Shown here piece by piece: positions 41,901 through 50,632 of a stretch of DNA of 64,000 nt. Under the pieces are notes generated by a model that made no database searches, was not told where the DNA came from, and saw only the letters and a list, made by a program, of their open reading frames with translations. The stretch spans positions 62,001 through 126,000 of the forward strand of contig OMXS01000003.1 of assembly GCA_900315095.1 (NCBI GenBank). The letters are read 5' to 3'. The position numbers and the translations under genes are program-made. The DNA comes from an uncultured Prevotellaceae bacterium (lineage in GTDB: Bacteria > Bacteroidota > Bacteroidia > Bacteroidales > Bacteroidaceae). Every line of letters starts with the position of its first letter. Position 1 is the stretch's first letter.

Positions 41901-42868
41901 CCTTTATTGTAAGATACTACCACAGCATCGAGTTCTTCGCTGTAGTAAAGTTTTTCGATGTGGTTGGTAAGCAGTCCTTCGGTGTTTGGCGGTGCCTGTG
42001 TGAAGTTTGTGAGTTCTTCTGAGTTAGGGCTGAAGATGTAGAGTCCGTTGTTTGTTGTTGCCACGAAGGTATAGGCAGAACGTGTGGTGACGATGCTTTT
42101 CACGTTGTGCACGTTGTTTATGTCTATCCATTCTTTACTGTCGTTGTCAAGACGGTAAAGGTGGTTGCCTGCTGCGAGCCACATGTTATGGACTTTGTCG
42201 CGAAGAATGATGAAGTGGTCGTTGGTTAACGGATGTGGCGTTTTCACAACGTTCTCTACGTTGTTCTTATGCGTTGCGATGCAGAAAATATTGTTCGGGG
42301 TGACCACAAAGACATCGTTGCCGTTGCTTTGCATGGCAAGAATGTTTCCGCTATGGGCGGGCATGCTAATGCGTTTGCTGCTCTTGTTCTTGAAATCATA
42401 GCAAAAGACTCCTTTCCCGTCGCTGAGCCATAGGTTGCCGTCCGAACTGATAATGGCAAGCCGTTCGTTGGCATAAGGCAGGTTGAGGCCTTTGAGGTAT
42501 GCCCTCACGTCTGTAATAAGGTGATTGCGATGCGGGTCGTATACGAGAATCTGGTTGGCATGAGTGCGCAGCCACAGTCGCCCAACGTTATCCTTCTTTA
42601 TGACAATAATGAGTTGGTTTAGCGCATCATGGCGTATATAACTGAAAGGGTTGCTGCTTTGCAGTTGCGCGAGTGTTGTTAGTCCGTTGGTGGTTCCTAC
42701 CCATACAATGCCTTCAGAGTCACGGCAAATGGAGTGGACTGCATGCCCTCGGGTGTCGATATGCTCGAAATGCGGATATTTCTCCTCAGGCCTTCCCTGA
42801 ATGGGGATGGCTACAGCGAGCGACAAAACAATTGTCAGACAGTAAAAAAACACCCTTTTTGTTATCAT
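38921..42868 (-). CDS. Hybrid two-component system sensor-regulator (HTCS)
   Basis: About 1,315 residues from the ATG at 42868 (MITKRVFFYCLTIVLSLAVA, a signal/anchor); an ATG at 42904 is less likely. The periplasmic part is a beta-propeller of Reg_prop repeats (GIVWVGTTNGLTTL, GRLWLRTHANQ, GNLWLSDGKGVF, GNMWCATDQGLV) and a Y_Y_Y domain. A membrane helix (ALWTAIAAIIGSALFFFI) leads to HisKA with His in FTNISHDLRTPLTL and an ATPase domain (IVNNLLSNSFKFTPDGGEI, HESSGIGLNIVKQ). The receiver has Asp in VVSDVMMPGING, and a C-terminal AraC-type HTH follows. HTCS proteins sense oligosaccharides and turn on polysaccharide-use genes. GH9, transcribed divergently, is the likely target. Confidence 0.95.
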   Translation of the reverse strand: MITKRVFFYCLTIVLSLAVAIPIQGRPEEKYPHFEHIDTRGHAVHSICRDSEGIVWVGTTNGLTTLAQLQSSNPFSYIRHDALNQLIIVIKKDNVGRLWLRTHANQILVYDPHRNHLITDVRAYLKGLNLPYANERLAIISSDGNLWLSDGKGVFCYDFKNKSSKRISMPAHSGNILAMQSNGNDVFVVTPNNIFCIATHKNNVENVVKTPHPLTNDHFIILRDKVHNMWLAAGNHLYRLDNDSKEWIDINNVHNVKSIVTTRSAYTFVATTNNGLYIFSPNSEELTNFTQAPPNTEGLLTNHIEKLYYSEELDAVVVSYNKGNLSIITPNTDKYIFFSLASAASQYHPEDVISLANSSDSKCFWAGSEDGGIFRLKSSGDLSILENRYRGSTVTALFSDSQHHLWTGVYNVGLVADDGRRFLQDKSPYSIVQPIPGGRLFVAVLGNGIMAVNPITGATETVPTENPWITDLTTAGGKLYAVTNEFIYEVNAANLATKKIPISTLGKDNHMMQGHRDIYADKRGWLWMVSGVNHSPIYIYETSTGKTHTLKSMEKFIVMSICADNDGNMWCATDQGLVRITHDGKRFIFSRYLFNINYDFHYNQRALFSLENGNMVAGTDRGIIGFNPRLLVEDKKAKAKPEAPIITMLRINGEIQTPESLSGKHMSADTQEDVVYTRYLDLGHESKNLFIACRPRGFMTEITDQYYYQLRGHSNNWLPVTDNSLTLSNLVPGEYDLILRTGPQEDDTAEEFHMMHIRIRPPFWLSPWGIALWTAIAAIIGSALFFFIRNRRNYKRQLRRIARQKQEEEKLNEMKTRFFTNISHDLRTPLTLIIAPADQLIKRFTDKPDGGNTLTLLGTIKHNADRLLTLANQILDVRNFDSNYEALQKTPTNIGKLLSEMAEAFYSMAEKRKIKFNVNLPQEQHIVQIDSDKVGKIVNNLLSNSFKFTPDGGEISLDCTVEPAKKESLITLRVADTGGGISEEVLPHIFERFYHSKQLKTSHESSGIGLNIVKQYTDLMGGTISVDKNSPQGTIFTISFPAEEVASPDATQPQTNTLHPSTVLVVDDNTDLLSYITISLQDDYNVITATNGNDALDILADEEKTIDVVVSDVMMPGINGFELTKRIKNDINLSHIPVILLTAKALEEDQLEGLQMGASDYITKPFNIDILRLRINAWMERRQATQERFSTQQEVEPEELTITTLDEQLLQKAVSVVSEHMHEPDFNVDQLASILGIHRTGLNRKLQFITGKRPILFIRSLRLKRARQLMDADPSLPISQVAYKVGFNNPKLFAKHFSEEYGCLPSEYKSKNNAE

Positions 42869-43012
42869 GATAGATTTATTGAATCTGTTATTCAACTTTC
42901 GCAAGCATCGCTTGCTCTGTAGATAGAGGGAGCTAAAAGCAGGTAGGGGGAGTTATAAGACAATAGTTTTTCCGCGTGATAATTGCAGGTAGAGTGATGT
43001 CCTCTGTCTCCC

Positions 43013-43028
43013 GTCGCCGTCAGGCGAC
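43013..43028. repeat. Short GC hairpin in the HTCS leader
   Basis: GTCGCC-GTCA-GGCGAC. A similar TCGCC-GTA-GGCGA hairpin occurs at 51724-51736, with the same ACTA on its right side. Confidence 0.5.
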
Positions 43029-43113
43029 TATCTCCCATAATCTTCCTATATCTTCTTAACATGCGAAACTAGAGTCTGTTATTTGTTCTTAGTATTTGTA
43101 TAATAAGCAGTTG

Positions 43114-43144
43114 CAAAGTTAATATAAATGTTTGAAAGTGCAAA
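43114..43144 (-). promoter_or_regulatory. Promoter of the HTCS gene
   Basis: The minus strand has TTTG at 43144-43141, a 19-bp spacer and TAACTTTG at 43121-43114, giving a leader of about 240 nt. Confidence 0.65.
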
Positions 43145-43278
43145 GTCTTTGTGAGACTTTTGTGCGTTAAGTGAATGGAAACTGTTAACATTCTATAATA
43201 TAATAAGTACCCAATGAAACTTATAGAAGGAAATAACGTCAAATATTTTGATTTTAAGAACCAAGAGAAACAACCTTA

Positions 43279-45900
43279 ATGAAAAAAAGTCTGCTTTCCA
43301 TTATTTTATTGACAGCAGCAGTTGGTGCCAGTGGGCAGGACTTGCAGCTGAACGACAAAGAGTATTTTGAACGACAAGGGGTAAACGTGCTGGTCTTCAG
43401 CAACAGTTTCAACGGAGGTTTCAACGATGAGAAGAACTCCGGCATCGAGATAGTGCACCACGGAGTGCGCACGGTGCAGGGTGGGGCGGTGCGTCTTAAC
43501 AATACCCCCGAGCAATGGGACCTCGTACCGAAGATGACCAGCCGTAAGGTTGACCGGGAGAACAACAGCATCGAGGTGGCGTTACGTTACGACGACTACG
43601 ACTTCGACAGCCGTGTAGTGGTTACATCGAAAGGCGCGGGTGTTGAGATTGCCGTATGGCTTGATAAGCCGGTACCCGAGGCGCTGGCTGGCGAGGCTGG
43701 CTTTAACATGGAGTTCCTGCCGTCGCAGTACTGGCTGAAGACATTCGTTATGGACGGCAGACTAAACCGCTTCCCGCGTTATGCCACAAGTCAGACCATT
43801 ACACGTCCTAACGCTCAGAAACCACGACAGTTCAAGGGATTCAAGACTTACGACGACCGCGGAACAAACCGCTTCATCGACCCGCTGCCGATAGACAGCG
43901 GTCACACGATACTTATGGCGCAGGATGCTCCAGAACGTATGATACGCATCAGCAGCACCGACGGAATGCTCAAACTATACGACGGTCGTATGCTGGCACA
44001 GAACGGATGGTTCGTGCTGCGCAGCGTTCTTCCGAAAGGCAAGACGGGCAAGGTGCTTACGTGGACGGTGGAGCCACATGCCATCGAGGGATGGATACGT
44101 GAGCCAAACATCGGTTTCTCGCAGGTGGGATATATGCCAGAGCAGCCTAAGGTGGCAGTTATCGAACTTGACAAGAAAGATACGCCACAGTCTTCTGCAT
44201 CGCTCTTCCGCATCAATGAGGACGGAACAGAAGAAGAGGCGTTCAAGGGAGGAATACAAACCTGGGGACCGTATTTCAAGTACAACTATGTAAAGTTCGA
44301 CTTCTCAAGTGTCACCCATCCAGGCGTCTATTATATTAAATATGGTAACACAAAGACCAACAATTTCCTGATAGACAACCATGTCTACGACAAGATAACC
44401 GATGCCACTACCGACGTGTGGGTGCCGATACATATGAACCATATGTATGTCAACGAGGGATACCGCACATGGCACGGCGAACCGTTCAAAGAGGGTTATC
44501 TGCAGGCACCAGAGAGCGACCACTTCGACCTGCACTCACAGGGGGCGACGACAGACACGAAGTATAAACCGCTGGAACTGATACCAGGACTGAATGTCGG
44601 TGGATTCTTCGATGCAGGCGATTTCGATATCGAGACAGGTTCCAATATCAACGTTGTGCAGAACTTCATCCGTACATGGGAACTCTTCAAGCCGCAGCGC
44701 GACGAGACATTCGTGAGTCAGAAGCAACGTTACGTTGACCTGCACCGTCCCGACGGAGTGCCAGACATACTGCAGTTCATCGAGCATGGCACGTTGAACC
44801 TCGTGGCTCAGGCGGAGCAGATAGGACACATGTCACAGACGCTCTCAAACTCTGTGCTCGACAACTATCATCACCTGGGCGATGCAGCAAGCATCACAGA
44901 CGGACTGCATTATGACCCGTCGCTGAAGCCGTATGAGGTTTCTGCCGACGGCAAACGTAGTGGAACACCCGATGACATGTGGGCGTTCACCACACGTAGT
45001 CCGCAACTCGACCTGCGTGCAGCCACGATGTTCGCTGCCGCCAGTCGTGCACTCAAGGGGTATAACGATGACCTGGCAGACAGGGCTTTGACTCAGTCGA
45101 AGCGTTTGATGCAGGAGGCAACGCGACTGTTAAACCAGCAGAAGAGCAGGGACGAGCAGGCAGAGCAAGACTTCAACTGGATTGACGGCACAGTGGACAA
45201 TGACTCGACGCCCGAGAAGAACAGACGAAGACTGATGGAGCGTAGCAGGAGAAACAGAAGGGAACTGGGTGACTTGAACACCAACTTGCAACTCTTTGCG
45301 GCAACGCAGGAGAAACAATATCTTGACAACTTCGAGAAACAGATATGGGATGCCCTTGAGCTGTCGGTGCCGAGAACGATGCAGACGGCACTTGATGCTA
45401 TCCCTTATATGGACGAGGCATACAAGCAGAAACTCCGTCCGTATGTGGTGAAGTATAACGAATACATAAAGAACTTCGACAAGGTGAATCCTTACGGAGT
45501 GCCTATTGGCTTGGGCAACTGGGCAGGTGTGAACATGGTACTTAACTTCGGCATCGCGGTGAACTACGCCCATATCTATTACCCCGACATCGTGAGCAAG
45601 AACGAGATATACCGTGTGGCGAACTGGCTATATGGTTGCCATCCGTACCACAACTACTCGTTCGTGGCGGTTGTGGGAGCCGCCCGTCCTAAGCAGGTTT
45701 TCTATGGCAACAACCGTGCCGACTTCTCCTTCATCCCTGGCAATGTGGCACCAGGACTGCTCTTCCGTAAGCCCGACCACTTCGAGAACTTCGACGACTG
45801 GCCCTTCCTGTGGGGACAAAACGAAGGCACAATTGCCGGCAACACCCAGTACGTCATCTTCGGCTCCTCATTCAAAAACATCGTTACAATAAATAATTGA
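43279..45900 (+). CDS. Glycoside hydrolase family 9 endoglucanase-like enzyme
   Basis: 873 residues with a signal peptide (MKKSLLSIILLTAAVGASG). An unassigned N-terminal beta region (about 20-270) precedes the GH9 Ig-like domain (about 275-365, IGFSQVGYMPEQPKVAVIEL). The catalytic barrel follows: GGFFDAGDFDIETGSN (about 444, catalytic Asp pair), RPDGVPDILQFIEHG, NPYGVPIGLGNWAG, WLYGCHPYHNYSFV and the proton donor Glu (about 848) in LWGQNEGTIAGN. GH9 enzymes cut beta-1,4-glucan by inversion. Position next to an HTCS and near GH3 supports cellulose or mixed-linkage glucan breakdown. The last codons lie inside a 73-bp tandem duplication. Confidence 0.93.
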   Translation: MKKSLLSIILLTAAVGASGQDLQLNDKEYFERQGVNVLVFSNSFNGGFNDEKNSGIEIVHHGVRTVQGGAVRLNNTPEQWDLVPKMTSRKVDRENNSIEVALRYDDYDFDSRVVVTSKGAGVEIAVWLDKPVPEALAGEAGFNMEFLPSQYWLKTFVMDGRLNRFPRYATSQTITRPNAQKPRQFKGFKTYDDRGTNRFIDPLPIDSGHTILMAQDAPERMIRISSTDGMLKLYDGRMLAQNGWFVLRSVLPKGKTGKVLTWTVEPHAIEGWIREPNIGFSQVGYMPEQPKVAVIELDKKDTPQSSASLFRINEDGTEEEAFKGGIQTWGPYFKYNYVKFDFSSVTHPGVYYIKYGNTKTNNFLIDNHVYDKITDATTDVWVPIHMNHMYVNEGYRTWHGEPFKEGYLQAPESDHFDLHSQGATTDTKYKPLELIPGLNVGGFFDAGDFDIETGSNINVVQNFIRTWELFKPQRDETFVSQKQRYVDLHRPDGVPDILQFIEHGTLNLVAQAEQIGHMSQTLSNSVLDNYHHLGDAASITDGLHYDPSLKPYEVSADGKRSGTPDDMWAFTTRSPQLDLRAATMFAAASRALKGYNDDLADRALTQSKRLMQEATRLLNQQKSRDEQAEQDFNWIDGTVDNDSTPEKNRRRLMERSRRNRRELGDLNTNLQLFAATQEKQYLDNFEKQIWDALELSVPRTMQTALDAIPYMDEAYKQKLRPYVVKYNEYIKNFDKVNPYGVPIGLGNWAGVNMVLNFGIAVNYAHIYYPDIVSKNEIYRVANWLYGCHPYHNYSFVAVVGAARPKQVFYGNNRADFSFIPGNVAPGLLFRKPDHFENFDDWPFLWGQNEGTIAGNTQYVIFGSSFKNIVTINN

Positions 45901-46018
45901 TGAAAGCGCCATCCGTTCACTATGCTGCGATGCCATCGCAGCCCCTCAAAACATCGTGACAATAAATAATTGACGAAAGTACCATCCGTTCACTATGCTG
46001 CGATGCCATCGCAGCCCC
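45874..46018. repeat. 73-bp tandem duplication carrying two REP-like hairpins
   Basis: Two units with a 73-bp period. Unit 1 holds the last codons and stop of the GH9 gene; unit 2 repeats them silently. Each unit contains CTGCGATGCCATCGCAG (45925-45941 and 45998-46014), related to the hairpin at 12358. Confidence 0.85.
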
Positions 46019-46043
46019 ATTAAATAAAAACAAAACAAAAAAA

Positions 46044-47036
46044 ATGAAACAAGACCAGATATTACGTGTCGGTATCATCGGCACAGGATGGATAGCAGAG
46101 AAGGCTGCCATCACACTTAGAGGACTAAAAGAATGTGAGGCTTATGCCATTGGTTCTCGCACAAAGGAAAAGGCAGAGACCTTTGCCAAGACATGGAACA
46201 TTCCTAAGGCATATGGCTCTTACTCGGAATTGATTGCCGACCCTGACGTGGACCTGTTATATATCGGTACGCCGCACTCTCATCACTTTGACGTTACCCG
46301 TGAGGCTTTGCTTGCAGGCAAACCATGTTTGGTGGAGAAAGCATTCATGGCAAACCATCGTGAGGCTGCAGAGATAGTAAGGATTGCCCACGAGCAGAAA
46401 GTGTTCTTGGCAGAAGCCATCTGGACACGTTATCAACCTGCGGTCGGTATCATTCGTGACCTCATCAGCAGCGGTCGCATAGGCACTCCACGACTTGTAA
46501 CGGCTACACTCGGCTATTCAATGGGCGACAAACCACGTATCATGCGTGCCGATCTCTGTGGCGGTGCGCTGCTCGACCTCGGTGTCTATGCACTTAATTT
46601 CGTCCGCATGTTCTTCCCTGCGAGCATAGAAAAGATTGAGAGCCAATGTGTTAAGAGCAAGACGGGAATGGACCTTACCAATGCCATAAGCCTTGTGCTG
46701 TCTGACGGCATCCTTGCTAATGTGCAGTCGAGTGCTGCATGTGTGGGTGATAATATCGGAGTGATTGCCGGAACCGATGGCAATCTTATCATTGATAATA
46801 TCAACAACCCACAGAAGATAACCGTGAACACTCACGACCGTGAGTTCGTTGAGGACATCCATGTGCCACAGCAGATTACAGGATATGAGTATGAGTTCCT
46901 CGCTTGTCGCGAAGCACTCATTGAAGGATTCCTCGAACCGCGCGAGATGCCGCATGAAGAGACGCTATACATCATGCAACTCATGGACGGCCTGCGCCAG
47001 AAGTGGGGCGTCCATTATCCGATGGATGAGGCATAA
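46044..47036 (+). CDS. Gfo/Idh/MocA-family oxidoreductase
   Basis: 330 residues. The N-terminal NAD(P)-binding fold starts RVGIIGTGWIAEKAA and continues with DLLYIGTPHSHHF and AGKPCLVEKAF; Glu-Lys is the EKP-like motif, here EKA. The C-terminal domain has GGALLDLGVYALNF, where the family keeps its substrate-binding residues. Members act on sugars, inositols or dihydrodiols; the trans-dihydrodiol dehydrogenase-like branch is closest by eye. It follows the GH9 gene after the tandem duplication and ends at a strong terminator. Confidence 0.88.
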   Translation: MKQDQILRVGIIGTGWIAEKAAITLRGLKECEAYAIGSRTKEKAETFAKTWNIPKAYGSYSELIADPDVDLLYIGTPHSHHFDVTREALLAGKPCLVEKAFMANHREAAEIVRIAHEQKVFLAEAIWTRYQPAVGIIRDLISSGRIGTPRLVTATLGYSMGDKPRIMRADLCGGALLDLGVYALNFVRMFFPASIEKIESQCVKSKTGMDLTNAISLVLSDGILANVQSSAACVGDNIGVIAGTDGNLIIDNINNPQKITVNTHDREFVEDIHVPQQITGYEYEFLACREALIEGFLEPREMPHEETLYIMQLMDGLRQKWGVHYPMDEA

Positions 47037-47038
47037 AA

Positions 47039-47085
47039 AGAAACTGGGGATACTGACAATAAGTCGGTATCCCCAGTTTCTAGTT
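47039..47085 (+). terminator. Terminator of the oxidoreductase gene
   Basis: AGAAACTGGGGATAC and GTATCCCCAGTTTCT form a perfect 15-bp stem. Confidence 0.85.
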
Positions 47086-47127
47086 TCTATTGTAGGGCTT
47101 AGTAGGTTAATAGCTTATTTGCTTAAT

Positions 47128-47283
47128 AGTTTAGAGTGTAGAGTCAGTTTGGTAGTGTAGAGTTTTTAAGTCTTTAAGACTCTAATCTTTGTAGCTGTCT
47201 CTAAACTCTAAACTCTAATCTCTACACGAACTACTGGTTTCAAGTTTCATGTTCAATGTTCAAAGTTCAATGTTCAATGTTCT
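47128..47283. repeat. Mixed inverted/tandem repeats (CTCTAAA and TTCAATG units)
   Basis: TTTAGAGTGTAGAG-type units (47130-47172) face CTCTAAACTCTAAACTC (47199-47216) in inverted order. From 47237 a second array of TTTCAAG, GTTCAATG and TTCAAAG units continues into the coding end of the next gene, whose last codons and stop (NIEH, TGA) are made of the repeat. Confidence 0.75.
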
Positions 47284-48376
47284 TTCTCCACCACCAGTGA
47301 TACATCCTGAAGAATGGTTCCGATATACATTCCTCAGGGAAATATCTAAAGAGCATCACGTCACGCTTTAGTCTCTGGCGGTTCCTTCCCACCGCGCTAT
47401 TGCGTGTGGCATCAGAAACACGCTCATCGTACTGTCCGAAGTTTCCCGTGAGCATTATCTCGTTCAGCAGAAATTTACCTGTCCTTTCATCGGGTTCAAT
47501 GAGCATATATTTCTTTTGCATCCCGAAAGACTCTCCCAACACATACATCACCGCTCGTGCAATCCTTGTCATACCGCATCTTTCTAGTTGCATGAGCACA
47601 GCCTCGCGCTTCTCATTGTCCTCTGCCAGTCCTGTGCTCACCAACATGTAATAGTAGTCGAGCAACTGTCGCAGTCCTATTCCCTCCTCATAGAGGTGAC
47701 GGTAGATATGGCTAAGCAGAAACACCGCATTGAATTCCGCCGTCGGCACACTCACTTTTCCTCCTCCCATATCTATGGTGTTAAGGAATTGCTTGCTTGA
47801 CTCCCCGTAGAAATATTTCTGCAGCCTACTGTTGGCTCTCGGACAGAACATATATGACGGACGATAGTGTATCTCCACCGCCACATCTCTCATAGCAGGG
47901 AAGTCCACATGGTGATACGATGCCTTCGTGTCTGGGGTGAACTGATGAGCATAATCGATAACCACTCTGGCGCATTGGTCAACATCCTTGCTGTTCCTTT
48001 CCTTCGGCAATACCCATGCGTCTATGTCACCGCTTTGACGTCTCAGTGGGGCAGGGTAGTATGCCGCTACACCCTGTCCTTTTAGAATACAGCAGTCAAA
48101 CCCGTCACGAATGAATTTCTCTGTAACCTTTGCACACGCCTCGTTCATCAGCGCGTTACGTTTCTCTATCTTCGATACCACCATGAACCATGGGAGTATC
48201 ATCTCGCGTGGCGGCCTCTGCTCTGCGGGCAATCGCTCCACTCCAGAGAATAACACACCTATAAGAGCCTGACGTGTGGCATTGTCATATATTTCATGCC
48301 ACTCCTCTATGGTAGGCGCCTCAGAGAATGCCTTCCTGTTTCCCAATGTTATCTGTAGCAGTTCAAAGAATTTCAT
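47267..48376 (-). CDS. Nucleotidyltransferase-fold protein (NTP_transf_5-like)
   Basis: 369 residues from the ATG at 48376 (MKFFELLQITLGNRKAF). The frame opens further up at 48457, but that stretch overlaps the next gene. The nucleotidyltransferase motif is RRQSGDIDAWVLP (about 137), preceded by CCILKGQGVAAYYP. Proteins of this group occur in polysaccharide and peptide-natural-product clusters; no substrate is known. It is the last gene of the surface-polysaccharide locus. Its C-terminal NIEH and stop are encoded by a repeat unit. Confidence 0.75.
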   Translation of the reverse strand: MKFFELLQITLGNRKAFSEAPTIEEWHEIYDNATRQALIGVLFSGVERLPAEQRPPREMILPWFMVVSKIEKRNALMNEACAKVTEKFIRDGFDCCILKGQGVAAYYPAPLRRQSGDIDAWVLPKERNSKDVDQCARVVIDYAHQFTPDTKASYHHVDFPAMRDVAVEIHYRPSYMFCPRANSRLQKYFYGESSKQFLNTIDMGGGKVSVPTAEFNAVFLLSHIYRHLYEEGIGLRQLLDYYYMLVSTGLAEDNEKREAVLMQLERCGMTRIARAVMYVLGESFGMQKKYMLIEPDERTGKFLLNEIMLTGNFGQYDERVSDATRNSAVGRNRQRLKRDVMLFRYFPEECISEPFFRMYHWWWRKNIEH

Positions 48377-48393
48377 GTTTAGAACGTAGTGTG

Positions 48394-49371
48394 TTAGTTG
48401 CTGTGTTCTTGCAGTACTTCTGTAATTACTTTGTCTATGAACCTTTCCTCCGAGCACTCCTCTCGCAGATACCTTTGGAATGCATCCACTTTCGCTGCAG
48501 CCTCCTCCTGATAATTGTAATAATACTCTATCTTTTCTGCGAAGTCCTTGTCATCTCCTTCCACAAGCACTCCGTGCTCTTCACCGATATACTCCCTCAT
48601 CACCTGTGTAGAGTTTGTGAATATCGGTTTTCCGAGCCATGCAGCCTGGAACATCACAATCAATCCCGCTGGTGCATTGGTGTCCACAGGCAGTAGAAGG
48701 AACGTTGATGAGTGCATATAACCCATGAAAGTCTTGTAGGGTACATCACATAGGATGCGCATATTCGACGGCACATTTGTCACCTTTTCTCTCTCCTTCC
48801 CGGGCATTATCACCACGAACCTGTATTCAGGGAGCAGACGCGCCACGCGCAAAACCATATTCCAGTCCCTCGACTGGTTGCCACCGCAGAAGATACGTTT
48901 TCCGTTATCTTTGAAAGGATATGCATATCCAGGGTAAAGGTTAATGTCACGCACGAGAGGGAAATCACGTTTTAATCCTAACCTTCTCTTTAGTGCCTCA
49001 CCATACTCCCGTGACGACACCGTAGCCTCCACCTTACTGTTTCTCAAAGCATATTTATAAAGGAATGCCGCCATTTTGTTTACAAATGTTGTTTTGTCTT
49101 TGAGTCTGATGTTTAGTGCCACGATGTTCCTGTCGCGGAACGTCAGAAGACAAATCCACCATGCGAGAATACCCTGAAAGTCATACCATGCAATGATTGT
49201 GTCTCCTTTTTTGCTTGCCTTCACCGCTCTCCACGCCCCTATGAGGTTATTCAGCCGCTCGCCATGAGAGACAGGGGAATGCACCCATTTAGTGGGCATC
49301 CCCCTGTCATTCATTCTCTCCACGAACCCCGTGAAGTATTTCCTGTCGTAGTGAGTTAGAAACCAGTACAT
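48394..49371 (-). CDS. Glycosyltransferase, GT4-like
   Basis: 325 residues. The C-terminal Rossmann half has GKRIFCGGNQSRDWNMVLRV, YRFVVIMPGK, RILCDVPYKTFMGYMHSSTF and the sugar-nucleotide site APAGLIVMFQAAWLGKPIF, where Glu is replaced compared with the usual EGFG..EAMA. The N-terminal half has WYDFQGILAWWICLL. It likely adds one sugar to the surface glycan at the cytoplasmic face. It is flanked on both sides by inverted repeat units. Confidence 0.75.
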   Translation of the reverse strand: MYWFLTHYDRKYFTGFVERMNDRGMPTKWVHSPVSHGERLNNLIGAWRAVKASKKGDTIIAWYDFQGILAWWICLLTFRDRNIVALNIRLKDKTTFVNKMAAFLYKYALRNSKVEATVSSREYGEALKRRLGLKRDFPLVRDINLYPGYAYPFKDNGKRIFCGGNQSRDWNMVLRVARLLPEYRFVVIMPGKEREKVTNVPSNMRILCDVPYKTFMGYMHSSTFLLLPVDTNAPAGLIVMFQAAWLGKPIFTNSTQVMREYIGEEHGVLVEGDDKDFAEKIEYYYNYQEEAAAKVDAFQRYLREECSEERFIDKVITEVLQEHSN

Positions 49372-49386
49372 AAAGGTTTTTTATCT

Positions 49387-49511
49387 TTGAACATTGAAAA
49401 TTGAACATTGAACTTTATGATTACCTATGAGTGAAGGCGAAATATAATGTTCAAAATATAATACTCAAAATATAATGCTCAAAGTTCAAAGTTCAATGCT
49501 CAATGCTCAAA
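49387..49511. repeat. Inverted array of TTGAACA / TTCAATG units
   Basis: The left arm (49387-49417) reads TTTGAACATTGAAAATTGAA and on. The right arm (49480-49511) reads AAAGTTCAAAGTTCAATGCTC and on. The centre has AAATATAAT units. The right arm forms the C-terminal SIEH and stop of the gene at 49493. Confidence 0.75.
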
Positions 49512-50608
49512 GAACGATAAACTTCCACCGTCTCCTCCGCAATCTTATCCCAGTCATAACGGCTCATGTCATAATCTACGTTATGGAACTCAGTCTCCGC
49601 ATTACGCTTCAGTTTCTCTGCCAGTTCCTCCACATCACCGAGGCGGAAGTAACTCTCGTTGTCAAGTCCTATTACCTTGTTTGCAGGAATGTCGCTTACA
49701 ATCACAGGCAGATGGTAACTCATTGCCTCGAGAAGTGCTATCGATAGTCCCTCGTGCGATGACGGAAGCACAAAACATCGTGCATTCGATAGCAGTGTCT
49801 GTAACTTTTCCCCACGCACGAAACCAGGAAGAATTACTTCTTGTTCATGTGTCAGACGCTCCAGCTTATGGTAGTACCCATCCTTGAAATCAGCATCACC
49901 GGCAAGCACCAGTTTCATGTCGTCCTTTCTTCTTCCTTTCGCATCTCTTGGGAATGCCATATCGAAGGCGTGGATGAGATGCTCAAGGTTCTTCTCTGGT
50001 ACAAAGCGCCACATGCCAACAACATACTTTCGCGGTTCCAGTCCGAGACTCTCAAGATAAGGCATATCCGTGTGGAAATGTGCCTCTGGAGCCCCGTTGA
50101 AAATCAAGTGGCAGTCGGTGCGGTTATATTTCCTAACGAGAATGTCCTGTATCACGCTTGAAATCACTATCACCCTGTCTGCAAACTTTGTACCGATTCT
50201 CTCTCCCAGTCGCAACATGAATCGTGCGAAACGTCCCCATTTCTCACGATCATAGTCCGGTCCATGGTGAGTGTACACCGCCTTCATCCCCAGCAATTTC
50301 ACGAAAGGTACGAGCAGCGCAGGTCCCACTGCATGTATGTGTACGATGTCTGCCCCATGTCTTTTGGCATATACGATAGACTTGAAAGTGTGCACTATGG
50401 TCTCCAGAGTCTTCAATCGTGGCGTGGAGATGTCTGCCAGATGTACCCCTCGCCACTCCGTTGCGTTGTCCTTCACATACCCCTTGCGACGAGTGACCGT
50501 TACGCCCACTCCCAGAGCAGCAATGCGCGGCAACAACTCCTCGCAGTGCGTCTCTATGCCGCCCAAAATGTCAGGTATGCCCCTAGTGCCTGTTACAACT
50601 ACTTTCAT
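49493..50608 (-). CDS. Glycosyltransferase GT4 (DUF1972/RfaB-like)
   Basis: 371 residues. The start MKVVVTGTRGIPDILGGIETHCEEL is typical of rhamnosyl/galactosyl transferases with a DUF1972-like N-terminus. VYTHHGPDYDREKWG, KYVVGMWRFVPEKNLEHLI, VILPGFVRGEKLQTLL and SHEGLSIALLEAMSYHLPVI (the E-x7-E donor site) complete the GT-B fold. A role in assembly of the surface polysaccharide is inferred. The C-terminal SIEH and stop come from the adjacent repeat. Confidence 0.85.
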   Translation of the reverse strand: MKVVVTGTRGIPDILGGIETHCEELLPRIAALGVGVTVTRRKGYVKDNATEWRGVHLADISTPRLKTLETIVHTFKSIVYAKRHGADIVHIHAVGPALLVPFVKLLGMKAVYTHHGPDYDREKWGRFARFMLRLGERIGTKFADRVIVISSVIQDILVRKYNRTDCHLIFNGAPEAHFHTDMPYLESLGLEPRKYVVGMWRFVPEKNLEHLIHAFDMAFPRDAKGRRKDDMKLVLAGDADFKDGYYHKLERLTHEQEVILPGFVRGEKLQTLLSNARCFVLPSSHEGLSIALLEAMSYHLPVIVSDIPANKVIGLDNESYFRLGDVEELAEKLKRNAETEFHNVDYDMSRYDWDKIAEETVEVYRSLSIEH

Positions 50609-50632
50609 CTATATGTCTATCACCTATCAACT

